Positions 47,623-56,615 of a stretch of 64,000 nt of DNA are shown piece by piece. Source of the DNA: Rhodospirillales bacterium (GTDB lineage: Bacteria > Pseudomonadota > Alphaproteobacteria > Rhodospirillales > Casp-alpha2); contig JAJFII010000104.1 in NCBI GenBank assembly GCA_021775095.1, positions 62,001 to 126,000 on the forward strand. The letters run 5' to 3'. The notes beneath the pieces were generated by a model. It was given only the letters and a program-made list of their open reading frames with translations, had not been told where the DNA came from and searched no databases. Numbering within the stretch: position 1 is the stretch's first letter; every line of letters begins with the position of its first letter. Made by a program: the position numbers and the translations under genes.

Positions 47623-49101
47623 ATGCCGATGGCACAAGTACCCAGTTTGATCCCGGCGGCGCCGGAATTGTTTATGGCCGTTATGATAATGGCGATGTTG
47701 ATGTTCGGGGTTTTTCAGAAATCCGCCAGCGCCGGCGATGAAGTTCGCACGGCTCGATATGTATCGCATTTGAGTGTCGCGGTTTTGGCACTTACAGTTC
47801 TGATTGCGGTCGCCTTCTCCGGTGGGCGGGTTCTGGTCTTTAATGAATTATTTGTGACGGATGATTTTGCGGTTTTTACCAAAGTCCTGGTACTGCTGGC
47901 ATCCGCTGTCACCATTCTGATGGCGCAAAGTTTTCTGGAGCGTCATAAAATGGCGCGTTTTGAATATCCCATTTTAATTGCCTTTGCCTCCCTTGGCATG
48001 ATGATGATGATTTCAGCCAACAATCTGATGTCACTCTATTTAGGTCTGGAACTTCAGAGTCTGTCCCTGTACGTCATTGCCTCTTTCCAACGCGACGACT
48101 CCCGCTCAACGGAAGCGGGACTTAAGTATTTTGTTCTGGGTGCCCTGGCATCGGGCATGTTGTTATATGGCAGTTCGCTGATTTACGGATTTACCGGAAC
48201 AACAGATTTTGCCGCCATCACCGCCGCCGTTGCCGGCGACGGGACCCACGGCCCGGGCCTGGGGGTAATTTTCGGGATCGTCTTCATCCTGGCCGGTTTG
48301 GCATTCAAAGTTTCCGCTGTTCCCTTCCACATGTGGACACCGGATGTTTATGAGGGCGCGCCGACCCCGGTTACGGCATTTTTTGCAATCGCGCCAAAAA
48401 TCGCTGCACTGGCGTTGTTTATGCGGGTCATGGTTGGCCCGTTTGGCGGCCTTCTTGCCGAGTGGCAGCAAATCGTGATTTTCATTTCCATGGCGTCCAT
48501 GCTGTTGGGGGCCTTCGCCGCCCTCAACCAGACAAACATCAAACGTTTGATGGCCTATAGTTCCATTGGCCACGTTGGTTATGCGTTGATTGGCATCGCT
48601 GCAGGGTCAAAGGCTGGTATCCAGGGGGTTTTGATATATCTGACCATCTATCTGGCCATGAACCTCGGCACTTTCGCCTGCATTTTATGCATGCGCCGGG
48701 GCGATCAAATGGTTGAACAAATCAGTGACTTGGCGGGCCTCGGAAAGACCCATAAAATGTTGGCCTTGGCGCTTACGATTTTCATGTTTTCCATGGCGGG
48801 TATTCCACCTTTAGCCGGGTTCATTGGCAAGTTGTACATTTTCATGCCGGCCATTGACGCCGGCTTATATAGCCTCGCCGTGGTTGGCGTTTTGGCGAGC
48901 GTCGTCAGCGCAGTTTATTATCTGCGCATTATCAAAATCATGTATTTCGACGACGTTGCCGACAGTTTGGACCGGCCTGTCGAAAAAACCATCGGCTGGG
49001 TATTGACCCTGAGCGGGTTGTTTGTGGTCATCATGACGTTTTACCCCGGGCCAATTCTGGACAGTGCCAAATTAGCGGCGGCGGCACTGTTTGCAGGCTA
49101 A
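47623..49101 (+). CDS. nuoN: NADH-quinone oxidoreductase subunit N
   Basis: The 492-residue ND2-type antiporter-like subunit is the last of the nuo operon. The key membrane Glu is in LYLGLELQSLSLYVIASF, the channel segment is LAFKVSAVPFHMWTPDVYEGAPTPVTAFFA, and the loop TNIKRLMAYSSIGHVGYAL is typical. Its TAA shares a base with the birA start, so birA is probably read from the same transcript. Confidence 0.98.
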   Translation: MPMAQVPSLIPAAPELFMAVMIMAMLMFGVFQKSASAGDEVRTARYVSHLSVAVLALTVLIAVAFSGGRVLVFNELFVTDDFAVFTKVLVLLASAVTILMAQSFLERHKMARFEYPILIAFASLGMMMMISANNLMSLYLGLELQSLSLYVIASFQRDDSRSTEAGLKYFVLGALASGMLLYGSSLIYGFTGTTDFAAITAAVAGDGTHGPGLGVIFGIVFILAGLAFKVSAVPFHMWTPDVYEGAPTPVTAFFAIAPKIAALALFMRVMVGPFGGLLAEWQQIVIFISMASMLLGAFAALNQTNIKRLMAYSSIGHVGYALIGIAAGSKAGIQGVLIYLTIYLAMNLGTFACILCMRRGDQMVEQISDLAGLGKTHKMLALALTIFMFSMAGIPPLAGFIGKLYIFMPAIDAGLYSLAVVGVLASVVSAVYYLRIIKIMYFDDVADSLDRPVEKTIGWVLTLSGLFVVIMTFYPGPILDSAKLAAAALFAG

Positions 49102-49877
49102 TGCAAAACGTCAAAATTCCGAGCCTGTACAACGTCATCTCCTATGAAACCATCGGCAGTACCAATGGCGAAGCCGCGCGACTTGCCGCCTTGGGCGAAG
49201 ACCTCACGCCGGACGGTACGTTGGTCTGGTCCCTGGAACAGACAGACGGACGTGGGCGCCGGGGGCGCGACTGGCAAAGTCCAGCCGGCAATTTATATAC
49301 GTCGCTTGTCTTGCGCCCGGAAGTCCCCCTACGGGAAGCTGCCCAATTGGGTTTTGTTGCCGCCCTGGCGGTCTACGATGCGCTTGGAAATATTGGACCC
49401 GCAGGCCACCAGGTCCATTGTAAATGGCCGAACGATGTTTTGCTCAATGAAAAAAAAGTCGCGGGTATATTGCTCGAATCCCATGGTGGCGGAAACGACC
49501 AGCCGGCAGACTGGATTGTCCTGGGTATGGGATTGAATGTGGCCTCCCATCCGGAGGGCACCGAGTTTCCATCGACCTCCCTACGGTATGAGGGGTTTTC
49601 AAATACCCTGGAAGAAACCCTCAGTGCCTATACAAGAAGTTTTCTGTCTTGGAGCAGCCGTTGGCTTGATCAGGGGTTCGCGCCAATCCGCAAGGACTGG
49701 CGATGGCGCTGTATTGGCAGGGGCAAAGAGATCGACGTCCGGCTTGATAATCGAACCCTGCGGGGGGTCTTCGAAGACATTGATGAAGACGGTGCCTTGC
49801 TTTTGCGGGGCGACGGTAACGTTCAGAGAATTACTGCCGGAGATGTGTTTTTCCCGGCCGCCGGGTCTCGGGGATAG
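49101..49877 (+). CDS. birA: Biotin--[acetyl-CoA-carboxylase] ligase
   Basis: The 258-residue enzyme attaches biotin to AccB. The catalytic core has the GRGRRGRDWQSPAGNLY loop (residues ~50-66), which holds biotinyl-AMP, and CKWPNDVLLNEKKVAGILLE with the catalytic Lys. It lacks the N-terminal DNA-binding domain of E. coli BirA, so it cannot repress biotin synthesis directly. Being coupled to nuoN and followed by coaX is a common alphaproteobacterial arrangement. Confidence 0.95.
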   Translation: MQNVKIPSLYNVISYETIGSTNGEAARLAALGEDLTPDGTLVWSLEQTDGRGRRGRDWQSPAGNLYTSLVLRPEVPLREAAQLGFVAALAVYDALGNIGPAGHQVHCKWPNDVLLNEKKVAGILLESHGGGNDQPADWIVLGMGLNVASHPEGTEFPSTSLRYEGFSNTLEETLSAYTRSFLSWSSRWLDQGFAPIRKDWRWRCIGRGKEIDVRLDNRTLRGVFEDIDEDGALLLRGDGNVQRITAGDVFFPAAGSRG

Positions 49878-49889
49878 GGGAAAACAGCA

Positions 49890-50666
49890 ATGCTTCTGGC
49901 CATAGATTCCGGCAATACCAATATCGTATTTGCAGTTTTTGACGACGATGGAACGGTCCGTGGCGAATGGCGTTCGTCGACCGATACCAACCGAACCGCG
50001 GACGAGTTTGGGATTTGGCTGGATCAACTTCTCAAACTATCAAATATTGATCGTAAGGATGTCGACCATGCGATCATTGCTACGGTTGTTCCGGCGACGC
50101 TGTTTGCCTTGAAGACCCTGTGCCGCAAATATTTTCAAATAGACCCTTTGGTTGTCGGAGAAGACGGCGTCGATCTGGGACTGAAAATCAGCATCGAAAA
50201 GCCGAATGAAGCCGGAGCCGACCGCCTGGTCAATGCGGTTGCAGCCCATGACAGTTACGGCGGTCCTTTGATTGTCATTGATTTTGGTACGGCAACAACC
50301 TTCGATGTGATCGGTGCGGACGGTAGTTATCAGGGCGGGGCGATTGCGCCGGGAATAAATCTCAGTATGGAAGCGCTGCACCAGGCGGCTGCCCAACTGC
50401 CGCGCATTGCCATTACCCGGCCAAGCCGGGTGATTGGAAAAAATACCGTTGATGCCATGCTTTCTGGAACTTTTTGGGGATATGTTGGAATGATTGAAGG
50501 CTTGGTCGCCCGTTTGAAGCAGGAAATGAGAGAAGGGCCCGTAAAGGTCATTTCAACGGGCGGGTTAGCGCCGTTGTTTACGGAATATTGTGATACCATA
50601 GAAATCGTTGATGCTGATCTAACCCTGCGGGGCCTGTTAGCCATCCATAGACGTAACGTCTCATGA
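49890..50666 (+). CDS. coaX: Type III pantothenate kinase
   Basis: The 258-residue ASKHA-fold kinase catalyses the first step of coenzyme A synthesis and, unlike type I CoaA, is not inhibited by CoA. Motifs are the N-terminal phosphate loop DSGNTNIVFAVFD, the substrate segment PNEAGADRLVNAVAAH, the second phosphate loop VIDFGTATTFDVI, and GGAIAPGINLSMEAL. It lies 12 bases after birA and overlaps rnj by four bases. Confidence 0.96.
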   Translation: MLLAIDSGNTNIVFAVFDDDGTVRGEWRSSTDTNRTADEFGIWLDQLLKLSNIDRKDVDHAIIATVVPATLFALKTLCRKYFQIDPLVVGEDGVDLGLKISIEKPNEAGADRLVNAVAAHDSYGGPLIVIDFGTATTFDVIGADGSYQGGAIAPGINLSMEALHQAAAQLPRIAITRPSRVIGKNTVDAMLSGTFWGYVGMIEGLVARLKQEMREGPVKVISTGGLAPLFTEYCDTIEIVDADLTLRGLLAIHRRNVS

Positions 50667-52336
50667 CCGACCAATCGGAAACCGACGAATTATTATTTGT
50701 TCCCTTAGGTGGTGCCGGCGAAATCGGCATGAACCTCAACTTGTATGGATATGGAACCCGGCATGATCAATCATGGATCATGGTCGACCTCGGGGTTACC
50801 TTTAATGATGGAACCTTGCCGGGCGTTGACCTGATCATGCCGGATCCGTCGTTTATCGAAGACCAGCGTAACGACTTATTGGCGCTCGTACTCACCCACG
50901 CCCATGAAGATCATTTGGGCGCGGTTCCGTACCTGTGGTGGCGGTTGCAATGTCCGATTTATGCTACGCCCTTTACGGCGTCCATCTTGCGGCGAAAACT
51001 GGCTGAAGCGGATTTGCTTGATGACGTCGAGGTGATCGTTGTGCCCCTTGCTGGCCGGTTTCAAATCGGGCCCTTTGATCTGGAATTGATTACGCTTACG
51101 CACTCCATTCCGGAGCCCAATGCAATTGCCATTCGAACCGCGTTGGGCACTGTTTTACATACCGGCGACTGGAAGTTTGACCCCGATCCTGTGATTGGCG
51201 AGTCGGCGGATATCGAGGCCTTGCGGGCATTGGGTGACGAAGGCATACGGGCTATTGTCTGCGATTCGACGAACGTCTTTTCGCCGGGCGAGTCTGGATC
51301 CGAATCGGACCTGCTCGAAAATTTGACCCGCTTGATCGGCGAGGCAACTGGCAAGGTGGCGGTTGCCTGCTTTGCCAGCAATGTGGCGCGCCTGGAAACC
51401 ATTTCGCAGGCAGCGCGGGCCAACGGTCGACAAATTGTAATCGCCGGTCAATCGCTCATTCGAATAGAAAAGGCAGCTCGCGAAAATGGCTATTTGGCCA
51501 GCACGCCGCATTTCATCCAACAGGAAGAGGCTAGCCAAATACCAGGCAATAAAACCGTTGTCATTTGTACGGGAAGTCAGGGTGAACCCCGTGCCGCCCT
51601 GTCGCGGATCGCCGCCAATGACCACCCTTATATCAATCTCGGGAACGGCGATACGGTTTTGTTTTCATCCCGGGTCATTCCCGGTAACGAAACATCCATT
51701 GCCAATTTACAAAATCAGTTGGTCCGGTTGGGCGTCCAGATCATTACCGCCAGCGACGCATTTATTCATGTTTCCGGGCACCCGGCCCGGGATGAATTGA
51801 CCCAAATGTATCAACTGGCGCGGCCTGAGGTCTCGATTCCGGTACATGGGGAACTCAGACATTTGCGTGAGCACGCCCGGTTGGCCAAGGAATGTCAGGT
51901 GGAAACGGCGGTCGTCGCTGAAAATGGCAGTGTCATTCGCATTGGCCCGGGTGAAGCGAAAATCATCGATCACGTCCATTCCGGTCGTTTGATCCTTGAA
52001 GGGACCCGGCTGGTTTCCATGGACAGCGAAATATTCAAAAGCCGTAAACGCGCCATGTGGCACGGAACGGCGACAATCAGTGTCGTAGTTGACGAGGACG
52101 GCGAAATTCTGGCTGACCCGCAACTGTCAACAACCGGATTGTTCGAGAATGAAACGGACCCTATATATTTAGAAACGATTCTGCAGGCGGAAGATGCCGT
52201 TGACGGGTTGTCCGCCAGTAATGTGAAAATTGATGCTAAAGTTAAAGAGGCGGTCCGTTTGGCAGTGCGCCGGCATTTGCGTCACCATTTAGGTAAAAAC
52301 CCGGTAACGGATGTGCATTTGATGAGGGTTATTTAA
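50663..52336 (+). CDS. rnj: Ribonuclease J
   Basis: A 557-residue beta-CASP metallo-beta-lactamase ribonuclease with endonuclease and 5'-3' exonuclease activity in RNA processing and decay. The metal motif is H79-x-H81-x-D83-H84 (THAHEDHLGAVPYLW). Other metal and active-site motifs are LTHSIPEPNAIAI, LHTGDWKFD, CDSTNVFSPGESGSE and HVSGHPARDEL. The C-terminal domain is standard. The start overlaps the coaX stop (ATGA). A partial inverted repeat (TTTCCACA/TGTGGGAAA) lies 53-75 bases after the stop but has no T-run. Confidence 0.96.
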   Translation: MTDQSETDELLFVPLGGAGEIGMNLNLYGYGTRHDQSWIMVDLGVTFNDGTLPGVDLIMPDPSFIEDQRNDLLALVLTHAHEDHLGAVPYLWWRLQCPIYATPFTASILRRKLAEADLLDDVEVIVVPLAGRFQIGPFDLELITLTHSIPEPNAIAIRTALGTVLHTGDWKFDPDPVIGESADIEALRALGDEGIRAIVCDSTNVFSPGESGSESDLLENLTRLIGEATGKVAVACFASNVARLETISQAARANGRQIVIAGQSLIRIEKAARENGYLASTPHFIQQEEASQIPGNKTVVICTGSQGEPRAALSRIAANDHPYINLGNGDTVLFSSRVIPGNETSIANLQNQLVRLGVQIITASDAFIHVSGHPARDELTQMYQLARPEVSIPVHGELRHLREHARLAKECQVETAVVAENGSVIRIGPGEAKIIDHVHSGRLILEGTRLVSMDSEIFKSRKRAMWHGTATISVVVDEDGEILADPQLSTTGLFENETDPIYLETILQAEDAVDGLSASNVKIDAKVKEAVRLAVRRHLRHHLGKNPVTDVHLMRVI

Positions 52337-52465
52337 GGTCAGTGTTGACGCGATTTGCAGAACCCGGGTGAGAGGGGACCTTTCCACAGGATTTGTGGGA
52401 AACTTTGCTGTGCGAAATGAGGCTTATAAATGGGTTCCAACCCGAGAACTTTAAGGATGTAGATA

Positions 52466-52870
52466 ATGCTCGGTCGATTAAATCATATCGCAATTGCTGT
52501 ACCCGATATTAAAGTTGCGGCAAAAACCTACCGGGACGTGCTTGGCGCCCATGTCACGGAACCGACGGATATTCCCGAACACGGCGTAAAAGTGGTGTTT
52601 GTTGAGTTGCCCAATACAAAAATTGAATTATTGGAGCCCTTGGACAGGGAGTCTCCCATCCAGGGGTTTTTGGATAAAAACATCAGCGGCGGTATGCATC
52701 ATATCTGCTACGAGGTTGAGAACATCATAGAGGCCCGCGACCGATTGAAAGCGGAAGGTGCCCGGGTTCTGGGTTCCGGTGAACCGAAAATTGGTGCCCA
52801 TGGCAAACCTGTACTTTTTCTTCACCCCAAAGACTTTGCCGGCACGCTCATTGAGCTCGAACAGGCTTAA
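52466..52870 (+). CDS. mce: Methylmalonyl-CoA epimerase
   Basis: A 134-residue VOC-fold enzyme that interconverts the D and L forms of methylmalonyl-CoA in propionate metabolism, ahead of the B12-dependent mutase. Metal ligands are visible as His in LGRLNHIAIAVPDI, His in GGMHHICYEV and Glu in GTLIELEQA. The length is typical. With nrdJ it points to cobalamin use in this organism, although no cobalamin synthesis genes are in the window. Confidence 0.95.
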   Translation: MLGRLNHIAIAVPDIKVAAKTYRDVLGAHVTEPTDIPEHGVKVVFVELPNTKIELLEPLDRESPIQGFLDKNISGGMHHICYEVENIIEARDRLKAEGARVLGSGEPKIGAHGKPVLFLHPKDFAGTLIELEQA

Positions 52871-52881
52871 AGGAATATAGG

Positions 52882-53130
52882 ATGTCTATATCGGAAATGA
52901 TTGTCGTATACATCATCGCTTGGTGGCTGGTGCTATTTATGGTTCTGCCGTTCGGGATCAGCCGCGTTGATCCTGAGACCTTACTGCCGGGCCAGGACCC
53001 GGGATCGCCTGCCCGGGGACGGATGGTCTTAAAACTGTCCATAACCAGTGCCATCGCCCTGGTGTTGCTGGTGGCTTATTATTTTATTGCAACATCCGGG
53101 CTCATTTCCTTTCGGGATATGGCGAAGTGA
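52882..53130 (+). CDS. DUF1467 family small membrane protein
   Basis: An 82-residue protein with two transmembrane helices (~7-27 and ~55-75) separated by a short loop rich in Pro, Gly and Asp (DPETLLPGQDPGSPARGR). The pattern VVYIIAWWLVLFMVLPFG is the DUF1467 hallmark. The function is unknown; it sits between mce and proS in many alphaproteobacteria. Here the order is broken by an inserted block starting with tag, whose GTG overlaps the stop. Confidence 0.9.
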   Translation: MSISEMIVVYIIAWWLVLFMVLPFGISRVDPETLLPGQDPGSPARGRMVLKLSITSAIALVLLVAYYFIATSGLISFRDMAK

Positions 53131-53681
53131 GCAGTTATTGTGACAGCGCCCCGGGGCAGGCCTTTCATGGGCCTTACCATGATACGGAATATGGATTCCC
53201 AACGAACGATGAAACGGTTTTGTTCGAACGGTTGGCCATGGAAATTATGCAGGCGGGGTTGTCATGGATTCTGATCTTGAAAAAACGCCAGGGCTTAAAC
53301 GCCGCGTTCGCAGGGTTTGATGTGGACCGGGTGGCGGCCTTCGATGCACGGGACGTGGACCGGTTACTTGGTGACGAAAAGATCATACGCAACCGCCTGA
53401 AGATAGCCGCAGTTATTGAGAATGCCAACCGCATTCAGGCAATGCGGGATGATCATGGCGGATTTGCCTGCTGGCTCGCCCGCATGCACCCCTTGTCAAA
53501 GGTGGAATGGGTCAAATTATTCAAAAAAACCTTCAAATTTACCGGCGGTGAAATAACCGGTGAATTTCTGATGAGCATCGGTTACCTGCCGGGCGCCCAT
53601 GATCAACAGTGTGCTATTGGCAGAAAATTAGTCGCCTTGTCTCCTCCCTGGGTCGACCCGGGTCCGGAATTTTATAGCTGA
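53127..53681 (+). CDS. tag: DNA-3-methyladenine glycosylase I
   Basis: A 184-residue Tag glycosylase that removes 3-methyladenine from alkylated DNA. The zinc snap is present with C5, H18, H158 and C162, matching the C4/H17/H175/C179 arrangement of the E. coli enzyme. YHDTEYGFP and LAMEIMQAGLSWILILKKRQG contain the conserved base-recognition residues. The start is GTG 53127, overlapping the DUF1467 stop by four bases. No ada or alkB homologue is nearby. Confidence 0.95.
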   Translation: MSSYCDSAPGQAFHGPYHDTEYGFPTNDETVLFERLAMEIMQAGLSWILILKKRQGLNAAFAGFDVDRVAAFDARDVDRLLGDEKIIRNRLKIAAVIENANRIQAMRDDHGGFACWLARMHPLSKVEWVKLFKKTFKFTGGEITGEFLMSIGYLPGAHDQQCAIGRKLVALSPPWVDPGPEFYS

Positions 53682-53731
53682 GTTTACCGACAGTATGAGC
53701 TGTAAAAACCCGGCATTGGAGTAATAGAAAA

Positions 53732-54619
53732 ATGACCCAAGACACAAAAGAAAACATTCGGATCCTCTATGCCGAACCAAACCGTACTGTCAGAAAGGAC
53801 GGCTGTTCTGCCCTGCGCCATTTGGGTTATCCGTCGATTGAAGAAACGGCCAATTACAAAGGGGTTGAAAAGGCCATATCCGAAAATAATATTGATCTTT
53901 TGATTTGTGATGCCAATTTGGGCGGTCAGGATATCGGCAAACTGATACACAAAATTCGCCATCAGGAATTTGGCAGAAATCCATTTTTTGCAGCGATCCT
54001 GATAACCGAAAACCTGGCCGCCGATTCCATAAAAAAAATGATCGATTGTGGCGTCGATGATGTTCTGGCGAAACCGTTGGCACCGGGCTTTCTTGCGGAT
54101 CGAATTGATGCATTGACGTGGCGACGCAAGGGGTTCGTTGTGACCAGTGATTATATTGGACCCGACCGCCGAAGCACTGTGCGTCCAGATCGTCAAAAGG
54201 TGCCGGTGATTACCGTGCCCAATGCCCTTCAATACCTTGCCGAAGGACATACGGACCTGGAACAATTTCAAAGGATGATCGATACCTGTGCCCAGGAAGT
54301 GAAGATCCAGAAGATGGCCCGCCAAGCCCATCAAATTGACTACCTAGCAAAACTTATATTGTCTATCTTTTCCAACGAGGAAACAAAAAATGATGATACC
54401 GTCCCGCTTTTAGGGAGGTTGAGTTTTTTTACGAAAGATCTGGCAGCAAGGGTTATGGCGATGGAGATGCAGCAGATCGGTGAATTATGTGGGGCCCTGA
54501 ACAATGTCATTACTTCGATCCTAAAGGACGTGAACCACCCGGAGACAAAGGATCTTCAGGTAATGGCGCAGTTGGCTAGTGACATTGATCGGGCCGCCAA
54601 ACATTCGGAACGAAAATAA
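53732..54619 (+). CDS. Orphan receiver-domain protein with helical C-terminus
   Basis: A 295-residue protein. Residues ~9-130 form a CheY-like receiver with phosphoacceptor D60 (LICDANLGG) and conserved K114 (LAKPL). The acidic pocket is reduced to E15 (YAEPN), so phosphorylation may be weak. The motif VVTSDYIGPDRRSTVRP (~136-152) follows, a linker seen in many Rhodospirillales receiver proteins. The rest is mainly helical with no recognised output domain. No kinase is adjacent. It sits inside the accessory block between DUF1467 and proS. The role is unknown; protein-protein signalling is most likely. Confidence 0.8.
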   Translation: MTQDTKENIRILYAEPNRTVRKDGCSALRHLGYPSIEETANYKGVEKAISENNIDLLICDANLGGQDIGKLIHKIRHQEFGRNPFFAAILITENLAADSIKKMIDCGVDDVLAKPLAPGFLADRIDALTWRRKGFVVTSDYIGPDRRSTVRPDRQKVPVITVPNALQYLAEGHTDLEQFQRMIDTCAQEVKIQKMARQAHQIDYLAKLILSIFSNEETKNDDTVPLLGRLSFFTKDLAARVMAMEMQQIGELCGALNNVITSILKDVNHPETKDLQVMAQLASDIDRAAKHSERK

Positions 54620-54910
54620 ATGGATGCAGCAAGTGCCATAAATTCTTATGCGCAAGCGGAACAAAAAACCGAATAAAAGGATATTCTTTGTCGAAAGATC
54701 AAGGAGTTAACTGTTCTTTAAAATCCTGTAGTCATGCTGTGACACAATCGTCATTCCCACAGAAGTGGATCAAGAAAATGAAGAACTTCCTTTATGTAAC
54801 CTGCCTTTGTACCCTTCCGGTATTGCTTGCCATCCAGCCCTATCGATTGTTTTACTGATTGCCGAGACCAATTTTCGGCAACCTGAACCCGCTGAAGGAA
54901 GGGCTTAAAA

Positions 54911-56068
54911 TTGCTTTTGCAGTCCGCGACTCTTTTCGCCGATAACAAAGCGGTTAAGCTCGTCTGGCAGGATGGGTTTAGTGCGCGGTTCCATGCCCTG
55001 TGGCTGCGCGACAACGCGCTCGATAACGACACACGAAATCCGACCAATGGTCAGCGTCTCCTGTCCGTTCTCGACATCCCCAAAGAAACCGGGTTCAAGA
55101 ACGTCTCAATATCAGAGACGAATGACCTGTGTATGACCCTGGTGCCGGGGAACAAATCTATTAAATACTCTTCGTCCTGGTTACGGGATCACGTTTATGA
55201 CAATAACAGAACAGCTGCAAGCGGTTGGTTAGGCCCTAATACCACAACCTGGGCGGCGGACTTGCAGGGGCAGGTTGCGACCGCTCAGTGGCATGATTTG
55301 CTAAATTCCCGATCAGAACTGGGACGCTGGCTCAATGCCGTCAGAACCTTTGGCATTGCGGTGCTCGAAGGTGTGCCGACAGAACCCGGCGCGGTTTGTG
55401 AAGTTGTCCGCACTTTCGGTTATGTCCGCGAAACCAATTATGGCCGTTGCTTCGATGTCCGCTCGGAGGTCAATCCGGAAAATCTCGCCTATACCAATTT
55501 AGGTTTGCAAGCCCATACGGATAACCCCTATCGCGATCCACAACCGACGTTGCAGTTGTTGACGTGCCTGGAAAATTCCGTGGCCGGTGGCGAATCCCTT
55601 GTTGTAGACGGGTTTCGGATTGCCCAGCTGCTGCACGCCGAAGATCCACAGGGATTCACGCTGCTCACGAGTTATTGCGCTGATTTTGAGTTCTCCGGGT
55701 CCGCTGGTGTCACCTTGAAAACCCGTCAACCGATGATCGATTTGGCCGTCGACGGTCAGTTACGGGCAGTTCGTTTCAACAATCGCTCGACCGCAGCGTT
55801 TACCCAGATCCCCTTTGCCGTCATGGATGACTATTATAGCGCCTATCGCCGGTTTGCCGGACTGGTCGAAGATCGGCAGCACCAAGTCAGTTTTAAGCTG
55901 TCTCCGGGGCAACTTTTTATTGTCGACAATACCCGTATCCTCCATGCCCGAAAGGCTTTTTCCGGTTCGGGACGGCGCTGGTTGCAGGGGTGTTATGCGG
56001 ATAAAGATGGCCTGCTTTCAACTCTGCGCGTGATCGAACAGGATGCCTGCAATGGCGCGGCCAGATAA
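54911..56068 (+). CDS. tmpA: TmpA-like 2-(trimethylamino)ethylphosphonate dioxygenase (gamma-butyrobetaine hydroxylase family)
   Basis: A 385-residue Fe(II)/2-oxoglutarate oxygenase of the gamma-butyrobetaine hydroxylase group. Residues ~1-95 are the small N-terminal domain (LWLRDNALDND, NGQRLLSVLDIP), which here lacks the Cys ligands that bind zinc in gamma-butyrobetaine hydroxylase. The catalytic domain has H202 and D204 (LQAHTDNPYRDPQPTLQLL), H345 (TRILHARKAF) and R356 or R357 for 2-oxoglutarate. TTG 54911 has AAGG 8 bases upstream. It overlaps a PhnZ/TmpB-like HD oxygenase gene, which points to hydroxylation of a quaternary-amine phosphonate at C1 rather than carnitine synthesis. The substrate is an inference from this pairing. 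Confidence 0.72.
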   Translation: MLLQSATLFADNKAVKLVWQDGFSARFHALWLRDNALDNDTRNPTNGQRLLSVLDIPKETGFKNVSISETNDLCMTLVPGNKSIKYSSSWLRDHVYDNNRTAASGWLGPNTTTWAADLQGQVATAQWHDLLNSRSELGRWLNAVRTFGIAVLEGVPTEPGAVCEVVRTFGYVRETNYGRCFDVRSEVNPENLAYTNLGLQAHTDNPYRDPQPTLQLLTCLENSVAGGESLVVDGFRIAQLLHAEDPQGFTLLTSYCADFEFSGSAGVTLKTRQPMIDLAVDGQLRAVRFNNRSTAAFTQIPFAVMDDYYSAYRRFAGLVEDRQHQVSFKLSPGQLFIVDNTRILHARKAFSGSGRRWLQGCYADKDGLLSTLRVIEQDACNGAAR

Positions 56069-56615
56069 AACTTCCATAATTAATCTCCTGACCGATATAT
56101 TTGCCCGCCGGGGTGGCGACACGTATTTGGGCGAACAGGTAACCATGGCTGAACACATGCTGCAGGCGGCTTGGTTGGCCGAGGAGGCCGGGGCCAGTGA
56201 AGAACTCATAGCGGCGGCGTTACTCCACGATGTCGGGCATTTCACGGGTGTGTTTGGTGCTTACTCGCCTGCCGATACCAAGGACAGGAGCCACGATCAA
56301 TCCGGGGCGCAGTTTCTTAGTCCCCATTTCCCGCCGCTGATATCGGAATGTGTGCGCCTTCATGTTGCGGCAAAACGCTATTTATGCGCGATGGAAGCCG
56401 GTTATTATGGACAGCTCTCCGAGGCTTCCGTGCATACCTTAAGCCTGCAGGGTGGCCCCATGGCCATCACGGAAGTCAACGATTTTGAAACCCATCGCTT
56501 TCACCAGGCGGCCATCCGTGTCCGAAAGTGGGACGATCAGGGCAAGATCGCGGGCAAAAAAACAAAAAAATTCGAAGACTATTTGCCGTTGCTGCAGGGG
56601 ATGGTTTACAGCTGA
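56052..56615 (+). CDS. tmpB: TmpB/PhnZ-like HD-domain diiron oxygenase
   Basis: A 187-residue HD-fold protein of the PhnZ/TmpB type, a mixed-valent diiron enzyme that cleaves the C-P bond of a 1-hydroxyalkylphosphonate with oxygen. Metal ligands fall at H35, H59, D60, H81, H104 and D161, with the gating pair Y25 and E28, almost exactly the spacing of PhnZ (34, 58, 59, 80, 104, 161; 24 and 27). Motifs include LLHDVGHFTGVFG, SHDQSGAQFL and HVAAKRYLC. ATG 56052 is chosen because AGGA precedes it; ATG 56043 is possible. It overlaps tmpA by 17 bases. Which phosphonate it uses is inferred from that partner. Confidence 0.78.
   Translation: MARPDKTSIINLLTDIFARRGGDTYLGEQVTMAEHMLQAAWLAEEAGASEELIAAALLHDVGHFTGVFGAYSPADTKDRSHDQSGAQFLSPHFPPLISECVRLHVAAKRYLCAMEAGYYGQLSEASVHTLSLQGGPMAITEVNDFETHRFHQAAIRVRKWDDQGKIAGKKTKKFEDYLPLLQGMVYS

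Noticed and set aside
52385-52415. Terminator after rnj (TTTCCACA/TGTGGGAAA)
   Set aside because: The stem has a bulge and there is no T-tract after it.
54778-54858. Possible 26-residue hydrophobic peptide upstream of tmpA
   Set aside because: It has a hydrophobic stretch but no ribosome site; too short to support without comparative data.
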